Assembly (NCBI RefSeq): GCF_023515955.1
Contig: NZ_CP097322.1
Location: forward strand, 4,574,501-4,638,500
Length of the DNA: 64,000 bases
Source: Streptomyces sp. RerS4
GTDB lineage: Bacteria > Actinomycetota > Actinomycetes > Streptomycetales > Streptomycetaceae
Direction of reading: 5' to 3'
The notes below the pieces were generated by a model, which was not told the origin of the DNA, searched no databases, and saw nothing but the letters and a program-made list of their open reading frames with translations. Of the stretch, positions 52,350 through 61,245 are shown piece after piece; the stretch's first letter is position 1, and each line of letters begins with the position of its first letter. The translations under genes and the position numbers were made by a program.

Positions 52350-53429
52350 GTGCAGTATGACCAGCAAGGCGACGGCGGCCCCATGACCAAGGCCCGCCGT
52401 CGCCCCAAGCGCCTGCGCCAGGTGCTGATCGTCGGCGGCCTCGCGGCCGTCATCGCCGCCGGGGGCGGCGGCGCGTACAAGGCCGGCCTGTTCTCCGACA
52501 TAGGGGATCCGGTGTCCTTCGGGAAGATCCAGGAGTCGGCGGCGGCCGAGGAGATCCGGCCGGGGGTGCTGATGCCCACCGGACCCAAGGCCGAGTTCGA
52601 ACGCACCGCCCGCCTGCCCGACGGCACGCAGATCGCCAAGACCACGCTGGTGGGGGCGAAGTCCGGCTTCACGGGTGACGTGTGGGTGTGGGTGCCGAAG
52701 GAGTACGACGAGCCGCGCTACGCCAAGAGCGCGTTCCCGGTGCTGATCTCCCTGCCCGGCGGCCGCGGCTACCCGACCAACTACTGGGGGACCGGTCCCG
52801 GCCTCGGCCTCCAGCAGGCCGTCGCGGACGGGGTGAAGGACGGCACGAGCCTGCCGTTCATCCTCGTCATGCCGGTGACCAACGCCGACACCAAGCACCA
52901 CTTCGACGGCTCGGACATCCCCGGCGAGCCGAAGATGGGCACCTGGATGGCCGATGACGTCCCGGATTTCGCGAGGGCCAATTTCCGCACCTTCACCTCC
53001 CGCGACGGCTGGGCCTTCATGGGCTCCTCGGCGGGCGGTTTCAACGGCTTCAAGCAGGTCCTGAAGTACCCCGAGCGCTTCAAGGCGGTCATCGCCAGCG
53101 GCGTCGACATCGTCCCGGATTCCCCGCTGTGGAGGGGAAACCAGCAGGCCATGGACGAGAACAACCCGGAGAAGCTCGCCGAGAAACTGATCGCGGCCGG
53201 TGGTCCGGACGTGTACGTGAACTTCCAGATCGGCACCAAGGAGGGCGGCCGCGACCTCGCCGAGAAGTTCATGAAGGAGTACGGAAAGGGCCCGGTGCAC
53301 ACCTGGCTCCAGGTGATCCAGGATGGTGAGCACAACGGAAAGTCGTACGTACGCGGCATGAGGGAGGGCTCCCTGGCGTGGATCAGCAAGGTGATGCAGG
53401 GACCGACACCCGATCCCGCCGTGCGGTGA
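52350..53429 (+). CDS. Membrane-anchored alpha/beta hydrolase (putative esterase, copy 2)
   Basis: A 359-aa paralogue of the preceding gene with the same layout: basic start, one membrane helix (VLIVGGLAAVIAAGGGGAYKAGLF), linker, and a hydrolase domain with GSSAG as nucleophile elbow and GEHNGKSYVRGM for the His. The cores align along most of their length (FTGDVWVWVPKEYDEPRYAKSAFPVLISLPGG versus the matching region of copy 1), so this is a tandem duplication. Near the catalytic His the two differ (EHNGKSY versus QHSGWDY), hinting at divergence in specificity. It overlaps the protease gene start. Confidence 0.88.
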   Translation: MQYDQQGDGGPMTKARRRPKRLRQVLIVGGLAAVIAAGGGGAYKAGLFSDIGDPVSFGKIQESAAAEEIRPGVLMPTGPKAEFERTARLPDGTQIAKTTLVGAKSGFTGDVWVWVPKEYDEPRYAKSAFPVLISLPGGRGYPTNYWGTGPGLGLQQAVADGVKDGTSLPFILVMPVTNADTKHHFDGSDIPGEPKMGTWMADDVPDFARANFRTFTSRDGWAFMGSSAGGFNGFKQVLKYPERFKAVIASGVDIVPDSPLWRGNQQAMDENNPEKLAEKLIAAGGPDVYVNFQIGTKEGGRDLAEKFMKEYGKGPVHTWLQVIQDGEHNGKSYVRGMREGSLAWISKVMQGPTPDPAVR

Positions 53430-54214
53430 GCCCGGTGGTGAAGGGGGCCTCGGCCGCGGCCGCGGCGGGGATCGCGGCCGTGTGCGGGCTCGTGTTCCTC
53501 GAGGCGTCCGGCGAGCGGCCGGTGCACCCCTTCCCGACCGTGGGCGTGCTGATGGCGGGCGGCGAGCACTGGTGCACGGCGAGCGTGGTCGACAGCCCCC
53601 GGGGCAACGTCGTCGCGACCGCCGCGCACTGCGTGGCCCCGGCGGGCGAGGACGGGCAGCCCGGCGACGTCGCGCACGACGGCCTCGCCATCGGCGAGCT
53701 GTCCTTCGCCCCCGCCTTCTCCGGCGAGGGCTCCGGCAGCCGGCCGCTGGGCGTGTGGAAGGTCCGCTCGATCCATGTGGACGAGCGGTGGACGAAGTGG
53801 GGCGACGAGACCGCCGACTACGCCTTCCTCACCGTCGAGCCCGACGAGGACGGCCACAGCGTGCAGGAGCGCGTCGGTCGGGGCGAGGCACCCACCCCCG
53901 ACTGGACCTCCGGCTACGAACGCGACGTCACCGTGGTGGGCTACCCCGAGTCCGAGCACAACCCGCAGAACAAGCCGGTGTCCTGCACCACCCAGACCCA
54001 CCACGACGACGAGGACCCCGCCATGCTGTACATCAGCTGCGCGGGATTCTGGACGGGCACCAGCGGCAGCCCCTGGATCGCCGACCGGGGCGGCACGGGC
54101 AGGCCGGGCCACTTGATCGGCGTCCTGAGCGGCGGGGACACGGACGTGGACTCCACCGCCGCGCTCTACGACGAGCGGGCCAAGGCCCTCTACGAGCGCG
54201 CCGCGCGCGATTGA
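53426..54214 (+). CDS. Secreted trypsin-like serine protease
   Basis: A 262-aa exported protein. A signal/anchor (KGASAAAAAGIAAVCGLVFLEA) precedes a chymotrypsin-fold domain with the triad His in VATAAHCV, Asp in ETADYAFLTV and Ser in GTSGSPWI. Cysteines in HWCTAS and AAHC would pair across the His. GTG 53426 overlaps the previous stop (GTGA) and suggests coupling; GTG 53378, with GGAGGG upstream, would add 16 residues including RSRR and is a real alternative. It may process the neighbouring anchored esterases. Confidence 0.88.
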   Translation: MSPVVKGASAAAAAGIAAVCGLVFLEASGERPVHPFPTVGVLMAGGEHWCTASVVDSPRGNVVATAAHCVAPAGEDGQPGDVAHDGLAIGELSFAPAFSGEGSGSRPLGVWKVRSIHVDERWTKWGDETADYAFLTVEPDEDGHSVQERVGRGEAPTPDWTSGYERDVTVVGYPESEHNPQNKPVSCTTQTHHDDEDPAMLYISCAGFWTGTSGSPWIADRGGTGRPGHLIGVLSGGDTDVDSTAALYDERAKALYERAARD

Positions 54215-54256
54215 GCCCCCGGCTCTCCGGCCCCGATCCCGCCCGCCCCCGCCCCC

Positions 54257-55186
54257 CTACTTCCGCCGTTCGGTGCTGACGATCACCCCCACCGCCGCCA
54301 CCACGATCCCGCCGCCGACCAGGATCGGCCAGGTCAGGGCCTCGTCGAGGATCAGCCACCCCAGGGCGACGGCGACCACCGGGTTGACGTAGGCGTACGT
54401 GGCCACCAGCGACAGCGGCGCCGACTGGAGCAGCCACGCGTACGCGGTGAAGCCCACCACGGAACCGACCAGCACCAGGTAGGCCAGCGCCACCCAGGAG
54501 GCGGTGGAGAAGGCTCCGACGTCCAGGCCCCGGTGCTCCCCGCGCAGCAGCCCGACGACGATCCCGGCGAGCCCACCCGCCAGCATCTGGTAGACGCTGC
54601 CGGTGAACGGATTGGCCGGCAGCGAGAGCTTCGAGCCCGAGAAGGAGCCCAGCGACCACAGCACGGAGGCCACCAGCACCAGCAGCACCCCCGACAGCCG
54701 CACCTCCCCGCTCAGCCCCGGACTCGTCAGCACCGCCAGCCCCACGAACCCCACGAGCACCCCGAACAGGGTCCAGGCGCGAGGACGGTCCCCGGTGCCC
54801 GCGCGCAGCAACACCACCCACATCGGCACCGCGGCCACCAGCAGCGCGGCCAGCCCGGACGGCACCGAGGTCTCGGCCAGGGCGACCAGGCCGTTGCCGC
54901 CGGGGATCAACAGCAGCCCGACCAGTACCGTCGAGCCGAGCTGCCGGCCGCTGACCCGCAGTGCGCCGGGCCCGTACCGCACGGCGACGACCGCGGCCAG
55001 GACGAGTCCGGCGGTGATGAACCGGGCGCCGGCCGACAGGAACGGCGGCATGGTCTCGACGACGATCCGGATGCCGAGGTACGTCGACCCCCAGACGACG
55101 TACACGAGGCCGAGGGCGGTCCACACCGCGCCGCCGGTGCGGCGCGGTGTGGACGTGGGCGCCGGCGCGGCCGTGGTTCTGTGCAC
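54257..55186 (-). CDS. EamA family (drug/metabolite) transporter
   Basis: A 309-aa membrane protein with ten hydrophobic helices in two EamA repeats. WTALGLVYVVWGSTYLGIRIVVETMPPFLSAGARFI opens the first, LGSFSGSKLSLPANPFTGSVYQML the second, and PVVAVALGWLILDEALTWPILVGGGIVVAAVGVI is the usual repeat ending. Such proteins export metabolites or amino acids. It is 3 bp downstream of the PEP-mutase-like gene in the same leftward operon, suggesting that it exports a product or by-product of that enzyme. Confidence 0.92.
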   Translation of the reverse strand: MHRTTAAPAPTSTPRRTGGAVWTALGLVYVVWGSTYLGIRIVVETMPPFLSAGARFITAGLVLAAVVAVRYGPGALRVSGRQLGSTVLVGLLLIPGGNGLVALAETSVPSGLAALLVAAVPMWVVLLRAGTGDRPRAWTLFGVLVGFVGLAVLTSPGLSGEVRLSGVLLVLVASVLWSLGSFSGSKLSLPANPFTGSVYQMLAGGLAGIVVGLLRGEHRGLDVGAFSTASWVALAYLVLVGSVVGFTAYAWLLQSAPLSLVATYAYVNPVVAVALGWLILDEALTWPILVGGGIVVAAVGVIVSTERRK

Positions 55187-55189
55187 CGC

Positions 55190-56008
55190 TCAGCCCTTGA
55201 GCAGGGAGTTCAGCTCGCCGTACGGGAGCGCGTCGGCGAGCGCCCCGTACGTGCCGCCGGCCAGCAGTTCCTCGGTGGCGCGGCGGACGAGTGCGTACGC
55301 GGCCTCCGCGATCCGGCCGCCGAGGCTGACCCGGGCCACGCCGAGGGCGGCGAACTCGGCGACGCTCGGGGCGCCGGGGGCGACGAGCACGTTCAGCGGG
55401 GCGTCGACGCCCTTGACCAGCTCGGCGACGACGGTCGGGTCGACGACGCCGGGCACGAAGATGCCGCTCGCCCCCGCCCGGAGGTAGGCGGCGGCGCGCG
55501 CGAGGGTCTCGTCGAGCCGCGCTTCCTCGGCGCCGAGGCCGAACAGGAACGTGTCGATGCGCGCGTTGATGTACAGCGGTACGCCGGCACGCTCGGCGGC
55601 GGCCCGCGCGGCCGCGAGGCGTTCGGCGAACTCGGCGGGGGCGCGGGTGGCGTCCTCGATGTTGATGCCGACCGCGCCGGCGGCCAGGACCCCGGTGACG
55701 GTCTCGCCGACCGCGTCGGCGTCGGCGCCGAAGCCGCCCTCGATGTCGGCGGTGACGGGGACGGACACGGCGTCGGCCACCCGGGTGATCAGGTCCAGGG
55801 CCCGGTCGCGGGCCAGGACGTCCCCGTCGGCCGCGCCCAGCGACCAGGCGACGCCGGCGCTGGTGGTGGCGACGGCGGGGGAACCGGCCGCCTCGACGAT
55901 ACGGGCGCTCGCGACGTCCCAGGCGTTCGCCAGGGCCAGGGGGGCTCCGGCGACGTGCAGGGCGGTGAAGGTCTCGGCGAGGGCGTTGAGGTCGCGTGTG
56001 GTGGTCAT
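55190..56008 (-). CDS. Isocitrate lyase/PEP mutase superfamily enzyme
   Basis: A 272-aa TIM-barrel enzyme. LANAWDVASARIVEAAGSPAVATTSAGVAWSLG, then VTADIEGGFGADADAV (metal-binding Asp/Glu) and VGINIEDATR, YINARIDTFLFG are superfamily signatures. It lacks the KKCGH-type catalytic Cys loop of isocitrate lyase, so it is closer to oxaloacetate-hydrolase, carboxyphosphonoenolpyruvate-mutase or DUF-type members that cleave or rearrange alpha-keto acids. No phosphonate genes are nearby. It is the first gene of an operon with the EamA transporter. Confidence 0.88.
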   Translation of the reverse strand: MTTTRDLNALAETFTALHVAGAPLALANAWDVASARIVEAAGSPAVATTSAGVAWSLGAADGDVLARDRALDLITRVADAVSVPVTADIEGGFGADADAVGETVTGVLAAGAVGINIEDATRAPAEFAERLAAARAAAERAGVPLYINARIDTFLFGLGAEEARLDETLARAAAYLRAGASGIFVPGVVDPTVVAELVKGVDAPLNVLVAPGAPSVAEFAALGVARVSLGGRIAEAAYALVRRATEELLAGGTYGALADALPYGELNSLLKG

Positions 56009-56090
56009 GGGGTCAGTTGAACAGATCGGGCCCGCCGGGTCCGGCGGATTTTCGACACCACACTCACCGGACCCACCCGTTCCACGGGTC

Positions 56091-57209
56091 CTACGGGGCC
56101 GCGGCCAGGCCCGACTTGGCGCCCGCCCCGCACAGGGGCAGGACGGCCGTACGCCCCTGGAGGGGGTCGTCGGGAGCGCCCGGGCCGACCGCCGCCCAGC
56201 AGGCGGCGGCCGTCGGCTCCACGAAGAGGCCGCGCCGGGCCAGGTCCCGCTGGGCGGCGCGCAGCCGATCGTCCGGGACGGTCAGGAAGGTGCCCCCGGA
56301 CTTCCGCACCGCCGCCAGGACCTGGCGGGCGCGCGGCGGCGCCGGGATCGCGATGCCCTCCGCCAGGGTGGGCAGCTGCGCCACCGGCTCGGCGTCCTCG
56401 GCGCCCGCGGCGAAGGCCGCCGCCAGCGGGGCCACCGCCTCGGCCTGTACGGCGATCAGCGCGGGTGGCCGCACCCCGCGCCGGGCCAGCTCCTCCACCG
56501 CCAACGCGGCGCCCAGCAGCAGGGTGCCGTTGCCGACGGGCACCACCAGCGCCTCGGGCAGCCGGCCGCCGAGGGCCTCCCAGATCTCGTACGCGTACGT
56601 CTTCGTCCCGTGCAGGAAGTACGGGTTGTAGACGTGGCTGGCGTAGAAGACACCCGGGGCGTCCGCCGCCGCGCGGGCGGCGAGCGCGGTGGCCTCGCGC
56701 CCGCCCGGCACGATCCGTACGTCCGCCCCGTGGGCGCGGATCTGCTCGGTCTTCTTCTCCGAGGTGCCCTCGGGCACGAAAACTTCACAATTCAGCCCGG
56801 CCCGCGCGCAGTACGCCGCGACGGAGGTTCCCGCGTTGCCGCTGCTGTCCGCGATCACCCGCGCCGGGGCCAGCCGTCGGGCCACCTCCGCGAGCATCAC
56901 GGCGCCCCGGTCCTTGAAGGAGAGGGTCGGCATCAGGAAGTCGAGCTTGGCGTGAATCCGATCCGTGAGCGGCACCAGCGGCGTGTACCCCTCCGCGAGC
57001 GAGACGGCGAAAGCCCCCGGCAGCGGCAGCGCGGCGGCGTAGCGCCACAGCGACGGGGGTCCGGACGTCGGATCCAGGGCGCCGGCCGGATCCGGTGTGA
57101 AGTCGAGGTCCCAGGGGCCGGCGCAGAGCGGGCAGCACCAGGGGGCCGTCCGCGCGTCCGCGCGCGTGCCGTCCTCGGGGCAGAGGTAACCGGGAAGTGC
57201 GTGCGTCAT
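56091..57209 (-). CDS. PLP-dependent threonine synthase-like enzyme
   Basis: A 372-aa fold-type II PLP enzyme. LSFKDRGAVM holds the Schiff-base Lys; DSSGNAGTSVAAYCARAG binds the phosphate; VVPVGNGTLLLGA is the later glycine loop. The N-terminal CPEDGTRADARTAPWCCPLC has four cysteines resembling a zinc ribbon seen in cysteate or threonine synthase-like proteins. It may be a threonine synthase, a dehydratase or a specialised beta-replacement enzyme; the main biosynthetic threonine synthase is usually encoded elsewhere with thrB. It is divergent from the subtilisin gene. Confidence 0.88.
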   Translation of the reverse strand: MTHALPGYLCPEDGTRADARTAPWCCPLCAGPWDLDFTPDPAGALDPTSGPPSLWRYAAALPLPGAFAVSLAEGYTPLVPLTDRIHAKLDFLMPTLSFKDRGAVMLAEVARRLAPARVIADSSGNAGTSVAAYCARAGLNCEVFVPEGTSEKKTEQIRAHGADVRIVPGGREATALAARAAADAPGVFYASHVYNPYFLHGTKTYAYEIWEALGGRLPEALVVPVGNGTLLLGAALAVEELARRGVRPPALIAVQAEAVAPLAAAFAAGAEDAEPVAQLPTLAEGIAIPAPPRARQVLAAVRKSGGTFLTVPDDRLRAAQRDLARRGLFVEPTAAACWAAVGPGAPDDPLQGRTAVLPLCGAGAKSGLAAAP

Positions 57210-57341
57210 GTGCGGAGCGCCTCCGCTCTTTCATGGCCGTTGTATGGCACGGATGTTACGCGTCTGCAGTCCTCTTGTGGGACCGCGCGGGGGTGGGTCA
57301 ACCTTTCGGAGGCGACGGCCCGTCGGGCTTGGTGGATTGTC

Positions 57342-57355
57342 ATGGGCATGCCCAT
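57342..57355. promoter_or_regulatory. 14-bp perfect palindrome upstream of the subtilisin gene
   Basis: ATGGGCATGCCCAT lies 62 bp upstream of the protease ATG in an otherwise gene-free 208-bp gap. It is a candidate operator. Confidence 0.45.
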
Positions 57356-57417
57356 AAATCAATCCCGTGCGGGTCGTCGACCCCCCGCAGCGCACCACTA
57401 TGAGGAGGAACCCTCGC

Positions 57418-58995
57418 ATGTCCGTGATGCGTCACACCCGACGGATCGCCGGCGCCGGCGCGATAGCCGTCGTCGCCCTCGCGCTCGGCGCCGCCGGAGC
57501 GCTACCCGCCTCCGCGGCCGCCGCCGACAACAGCCCCTTGGGCGTCATCGAGAACGCGGGCGCCGCCGGCTCCGTTCCCGGGAGCTACATCGTCACGCTG
57601 GACGACTCCGCCGCCCGCTCCACCGCCGAGAGCGGCAAGGCCGTCGCCAAGCGGTACGGGGCGAAGATCGACCGGACCTACAGCGCCGCCCTCAACGGCT
57701 ACTCCGTCGAGGTCTCCGAAGCGCAGGCCAGAAAACTCGCGGCCGACCCGGCCGTGAAATCGGTCGTGCAGAACCGTGTCTTCACCGTCGACGCCACCCA
57801 GCCCAATCCCCCGTCGTGGGGCCTGGACCGCATCGACCAGCGGGCGCTGCCGCTCAACCAGAGCTACACCTACCCGGACAAGGCCGGTGAGGGCGTCACC
57901 GCCTACGTCATCGACACCGGCGTACGGATCACCCACCAGGACTTCGGCGGCCGCGCCTCCTACGGCTACGACGCCATCGACAACGACAACACCGCCCAGG
58001 ACGGCCACGGCCACGGCACGCACGTCGCGGGCACCGTCGGCGGCACCGCGCACGGCGTCGCGAAGAAGGCGAAGATCGTCGGCGTCCGGGTGCTCAACAA
58101 CCAGGGCTCCGGGACCACCGCGCAGGTCGTCGCCGGCATCGACTGGGTGACCCGCAACGCGGTCAAGCCCGCCGTGGCCAACATGTCGCTCGGCGGCGGC
58201 GCCGACTCCGCGCTCGACACGGCCGTGCGCAACTCCGTCGCGTCCGGCATCACCTACGCCGTCGCGGCCGGCAACGAGTCCACCGACGCCTCCACCAAGT
58301 CCCCGGCCCGCGTGGCCGAGGCCATCACCGTCGGCTCGACCACCAACACCGACGCCAAGTCGAGCTTCTCCAACTACGGCTCGATCCTGGACATCTTCGC
58401 GCCGGGCTCCTCCATCACCTCCACGTGGGGCACCGGGGACACGGCCACCAACACCATCTCCGGTACGTCGATGGCCTCCCCGCACGTCGCGGGCGCGGCC
58501 GCCGTCTACCTCTCGCAGAACCCGGCGAGCACCCCGGCCCAGGTCTCCGCGGGCCTGGTCGCCGCCGCCACCCCGAACGTGGTCACCAGCCCCGGTACCG
58601 GCTCCCCGAACCGCCTGCTGAACGTGGGCGGCTCCACCACCCCGCCCGACCCGGGGACCCGGTTCGAGAACCTGAACGACTACGCGATCAACGACAACTC
58701 CACCGTCGAGTCGCCGATCACGGTCAGCGGGATCTCCGGCAACGCCCCCGCCACGCTGAGCGTGCCGGTCGACATCAAGCACACCTACGTCGGTGACCTG
58801 CGGGTCGACCTGGTCGCCCCCGACGGCTCGGTGTACAACCTGCGCAACCGCACCGGCGGCAGCGCGGACAACATCATCCAGACCTTCACCGTGAACGCCT
58901 CCTCCGAGGTCGCCAACGGCGTCTGGAAGCTGCGCGTCGCCGACCTCGCGGGCGCCGACGTGGGCAAGATCGACTCCTGGGCCCTGCAGTTCTGA
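57418..58995 (+). CDS. Secreted subtilisin-like serine protease (S8) with P-domain
   Basis: A 525-aa exported protease. The signal peptide ends near residue 38 (LPASAAAA); an inhibitor I9 propeptide follows (YIVTLDDSAARSTAE...VVQNRVF). The catalytic triad is Asp166 (VIDTGV), His202 (GHGTHVAG) and Ser351 (GTSMASPHVAG), with the oxyanion Asn in AAGNES. The C-terminal 110 residues are a proprotein-convertase P-domain (FENLNDYAINDNSTVESPI... HTYVGDLRVDLVAPDGSVY). GAGGAGGAA sits 8 bases before ATG 57418, so the longer in-frame starts are rejected. Confidence 0.95.
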   Translation: MSVMRHTRRIAGAGAIAVVALALGAAGALPASAAAADNSPLGVIENAGAAGSVPGSYIVTLDDSAARSTAESGKAVAKRYGAKIDRTYSAALNGYSVEVSEAQARKLAADPAVKSVVQNRVFTVDATQPNPPSWGLDRIDQRALPLNQSYTYPDKAGEGVTAYVIDTGVRITHQDFGGRASYGYDAIDNDNTAQDGHGHGTHVAGTVGGTAHGVAKKAKIVGVRVLNNQGSGTTAQVVAGIDWVTRNAVKPAVANMSLGGGADSALDTAVRNSVASGITYAVAAGNESTDASTKSPARVAEAITVGSTTNTDAKSSFSNYGSILDIFAPGSSITSTWGTGDTATNTISGTSMASPHVAGAAAVYLSQNPASTPAQVSAGLVAAATPNVVTSPGTGSPNRLLNVGGSTTPPDPGTRFENLNDYAINDNSTVESPITVSGISGNAPATLSVPVDIKHTYVGDLRVDLVAPDGSVYNLRNRTGGSADNIIQTFTVNASSEVANGVWKLRVADLAGADVGKIDSWALQF

Positions 58996-59070
58996 CGGTG
59001 CCGAGGCTTTGACGTCCGCCCAGGGCGACCGGGCGGCGGCGCGACCACAGGGCTGGACCGCGCGGTGAAC

Positions 59071-59102
59071 GCGGGGGCGACCGAGTACTCGGTCGCCCCC
59101 GC
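59071..59102 (+). terminator. 32-bp perfect palindrome, terminator of the subtilisin gene
   Basis: Bases 59071-59086 are the exact inverse of 59087-59102, giving a stem of up to 14 bp with a 4-nt loop, 76 bp after the stop. Confidence 0.8.
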
Positions 59103-59214
59103 TCTCGTATGCGTCGCATATGGGTGCGAGCCCTTGGTGGTAACGCACGGTAAGGGGTTTGAGTGACCTGCCTTCATCACTTCGGGTGAAACTCTGGCCC
59201 GTGCTTGCGCAGCT

Positions 59215-59227
59215 CAACCATCGGTTG
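59215..59227. promoter_or_regulatory. Candidate GntR-type operator
   Basis: CAACCATCGGTTG is a 5-bp inverted repeat around a 3-bp centre, 40 bp upstream of the GntR gene. Autoregulation through it is inference. Confidence 0.35.
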
Positions 59228-59266
59228 CCAGGGTGTAGCTGTCTGTCAACCTGATGGGAGTGGCGA

Positions 59267-60019
59267 GTGACTTTCGGTGAGCAGCCGGCCTATCTTCGCG
59301 TCGCCGGGGATCTGCGACGGAAGATCGTCGATGGGTCCCTGCCCCCGCACGCCCGGCTCCCGTCCCAGGCCCGGATCCGCGAGGAGTACGGCGTCTCCGA
59401 CACGGTAGCGCTGGAGGCGCGCAAGGTCCTCATGGCGGAGGGCCTCGTCGAGGGCCGTTCGGGGTCCGGTACGTATGTTCGGGAGCAGCCGGTGCCGCGC
59501 CGCGTGGCCCGCTCCGGCTACCGCACGGCCGGCGCGTCGACCCCGTTCCGCCAGGAGCAGGCGGACTCCGCCGCGCGGGGCACGTGGGAGTCGAAAAGCG
59601 AGCAGGCGGCGGCCCCGGCCGACATCGCGGAGCGGCTCGGCATCGAGCCGGGCGACCGCGTCATGCGCACCCGGTACGTCTTCCGGGACGCCGGCGAGGC
59701 CATGATGCTCTCCACCTCCTGGGAGCCCCTGGCCGTCACCGGCCGGACCCCGGTGATGCTGCCGGAGGAGGGCCCGTTGGGCGGCTCGGGGGTCGTGGAC
59801 CGCATGGCCGCGATCGACGTCGTCGTGGACAACGTGGTGGAGGAGGTCGGCGCCCGACCGGGCCTGGCCGAGGAGATCATGTCGCTCGGCGGGGTCCCCG
59901 GACACGTCGTCCTCGTCGTCAGCCGTACCTACTTCGCCTCCGGTCGCGCGGTCGAGACGGCGGACGTGGTGGTCCCCGCCGACCGCTACCGCCTCTCCTA
60001 CCACCTGCCCGTGCGCTGA
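59267..60019 (+). CDS. GntR family regulator (HutC/UTRA type)
   Basis: A 250-aa regulator. The N-terminal winged helix (YLRVAGDLRRKIVDGSLPPHARLPSQARIREEYGVSDTVALEARKVLMAEGLVEGRSGSGTYV) is a standard GntR domain. The C-terminal UTRA domain (ADIAERLGIEPGDRVMRTRYVFRDAGEAMMLSTSWEPLAVT...) binds an effector such as a sugar phosphate or amino-acid derivative. VARRSGYRT-type linkers separate them. It starts with GTG 59267 after GGGAGTGG. Neighbouring genes offer no obvious target, so it may act on a distant regulon. Confidence 0.92.
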   Translation: MTFGEQPAYLRVAGDLRRKIVDGSLPPHARLPSQARIREEYGVSDTVALEARKVLMAEGLVEGRSGSGTYVREQPVPRRVARSGYRTAGASTPFRQEQADSAARGTWESKSEQAAAPADIAERLGIEPGDRVMRTRYVFRDAGEAMMLSTSWEPLAVTGRTPVMLPEEGPLGGSGVVDRMAAIDVVVDNVVEEVGARPGLAEEIMSLGGVPGHVVLVVSRTYFASGRAVETADVVVPADRYRLSYHLPVR

Positions 60020-60080
60020 GTCCCGACGGGCCACCCGGCCGCCTGTGACGACCCGTCACGGCGGCCCGCACACCTCCCCG

Positions 60081-60103
60081 CGGCGGCGTCATCGACGCCG
60101 CCG
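60081..60103 (+). terminator. Hairpin terminator of the GntR gene
   Basis: A 10-bp perfect stem with a 3-nt loop followed by TTT, 61 bp after the stop. Confidence 0.75.
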
Positions 60104-60289
60104 TTTCGCGTTCCCCGCGCCGCGCGTGAACCGGCGTACACGGCCCGCCCGTACGCCTGGCCGGATGCGTACGCCCCCGGGGTACCTCTTCGTAAAAAAC
60201 CGTATCCGCTCAGTAAAGGTCGGGCGTAAGCTCCGGCATATGCGCAATGCGGTTTCCTGGGCAGGTACATCGGCGGAGGGTGAAGCGCG

Positions 60290-60484
60290 ATGAGCGACAG
60301 CGGTGCCCTGCTCGCATGGCTGGTCATACGTCAGGACGACAACGGCAACCGCTACCGGGTGGGCCGGTACGCCACCCGGGCCGAGGCCCAGAAGGTCGTC
60401 GACAGCCTCGACGACCGCGGACACAAGCAGCTCTACTGGGTCGAGCGGATCGGACAGGGCAGCCAGACCGCCACGACGAACTGA
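60290..60484 (+). CDS. Small SPOR-like protein
   Basis: A 64-aa protein common in Streptomyces and usually labelled as SPOR-domain. WLVIRQDDNGNRYRVGRYATRAEAQKVVDSLDDRGHKQLYWVERI follows the beta-alpha-beta pattern in which RVGRYATRAEAQKVVDSL resembles the SPOR repeat. True SPOR domains bind denuded glycan strands at septa, but this protein has no signal or membrane segment, so it is probably cytoplasmic with a different ligand. An A/T-rich promoter patch (60190-60250) precedes it. Confidence 0.82.
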   Translation: MSDSGALLAWLVIRQDDNGNRYRVGRYATRAEAQKVVDSLDDRGHKQLYWVERIGQGSQTATTN

Positions 60485-60536
60485 GCGTGGGGCCGCCCGA
60501 ACGCACACCGAAAGAGCGCTGACATAGGCTCCGTCC

Positions 60537-60944
60537 ATGACTGTACGCGTGGTCGTGGGCGGAGCCCTTTGTCATGACGGGCGCCTGCTGGCCGCCCGGC
60601 GCAGCGCGCCGCCCGAGCTCGCCGGCCGGTGGGAACTCCCCGGCGGGAAGGCCGAGCCGGGCGAGACCGTACCCGAGGCGCTGGTCCGCGAACTGCGCGA
60701 GGAACTCGGCGTCGAGACCGAGGCGCTGGAGCGGATCCCGGGGGAGTGGCCGTTGCGGCCCGGCCTGGTCCTGCACGTGTGGACCGCCCGACTGGTGGCC
60801 GGGGAGCCGACGCCGCTGGAGGACCACGACGAGCTGCGCTGGCTCGCGCCGCACGAGCTGGACACGGTCGACTGGCTCGACCAGGACCGCCCGGCGGTCG
60901 CCGAGGCGGGCCGCCGACTGATCGCGGGCCCGGCGGCCCCCTGA
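60537..60944 (+). CDS. Nudix hydrolase (MutT-like)
   Basis: A 135-aa hydrolase. The Nudix box reads GGKAEPGETVPEALVRELREELGVE, matching GX5EX7REUXEEXGU, so it binds Mg and cleaves nucleoside diphosphate-linked substrates. The short N-terminus (MTVRVVVGGALCHDGRLLAARRSAPPELAGRWELP) with a WELPGGK junction is the MutT/CTP-pyrophosphohydrolase type that sanitises oxidised or deoxy-cytidine nucleotides. ATG 60537 begins the first strand. A 4-unit 11-bp repeat starts at its stop codon. Confidence 0.92.
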   Translation: MTVRVVVGGALCHDGRLLAARRSAPPELAGRWELPGGKAEPGETVPEALVRELREELGVETEALERIPGEWPLRPGLVLHVWTARLVAGEPTPLEDHDELRWLAPHELDTVDWLDQDRPAVAEAGRRLIAGPAAP

Positions 60945-60986
60945 CGGACCGGCGACGGACCGGCGACGGACCGGCGACAGACGGGC
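60943..60986. repeat. 11-bp tandem repeat x4 at the Nudix stop codon
   Basis: GACGGACCGGC is repeated three times exactly and once with changes, starting on the final two bases of the Nudix stop. Confidence 0.8.
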
Positions 60987-61245
60987 GACGGCCCGCCGCC
61001 CGCCCCGCTGTTCGACATCGCGTCCGACCTCTGTCCGAACGCCGACCGCCCCGCCCCGTCGGGCGCCGTCCGGGCCATCGGCGTACCGTGGTTCCCGTCG
61101 TCGGCCGCGAGGACGGGCGCCTTGCCGCGCACCGCGCCGCACGGTGGGGCGCATCGGGGCGCGTGACGCGCACGCGGTGGGCCGTCCGCGCCACAGTGCG
61201 CCGGTGCGTGCCGGATCGAGTGGTACGACGCCTCGAATATCGGGT

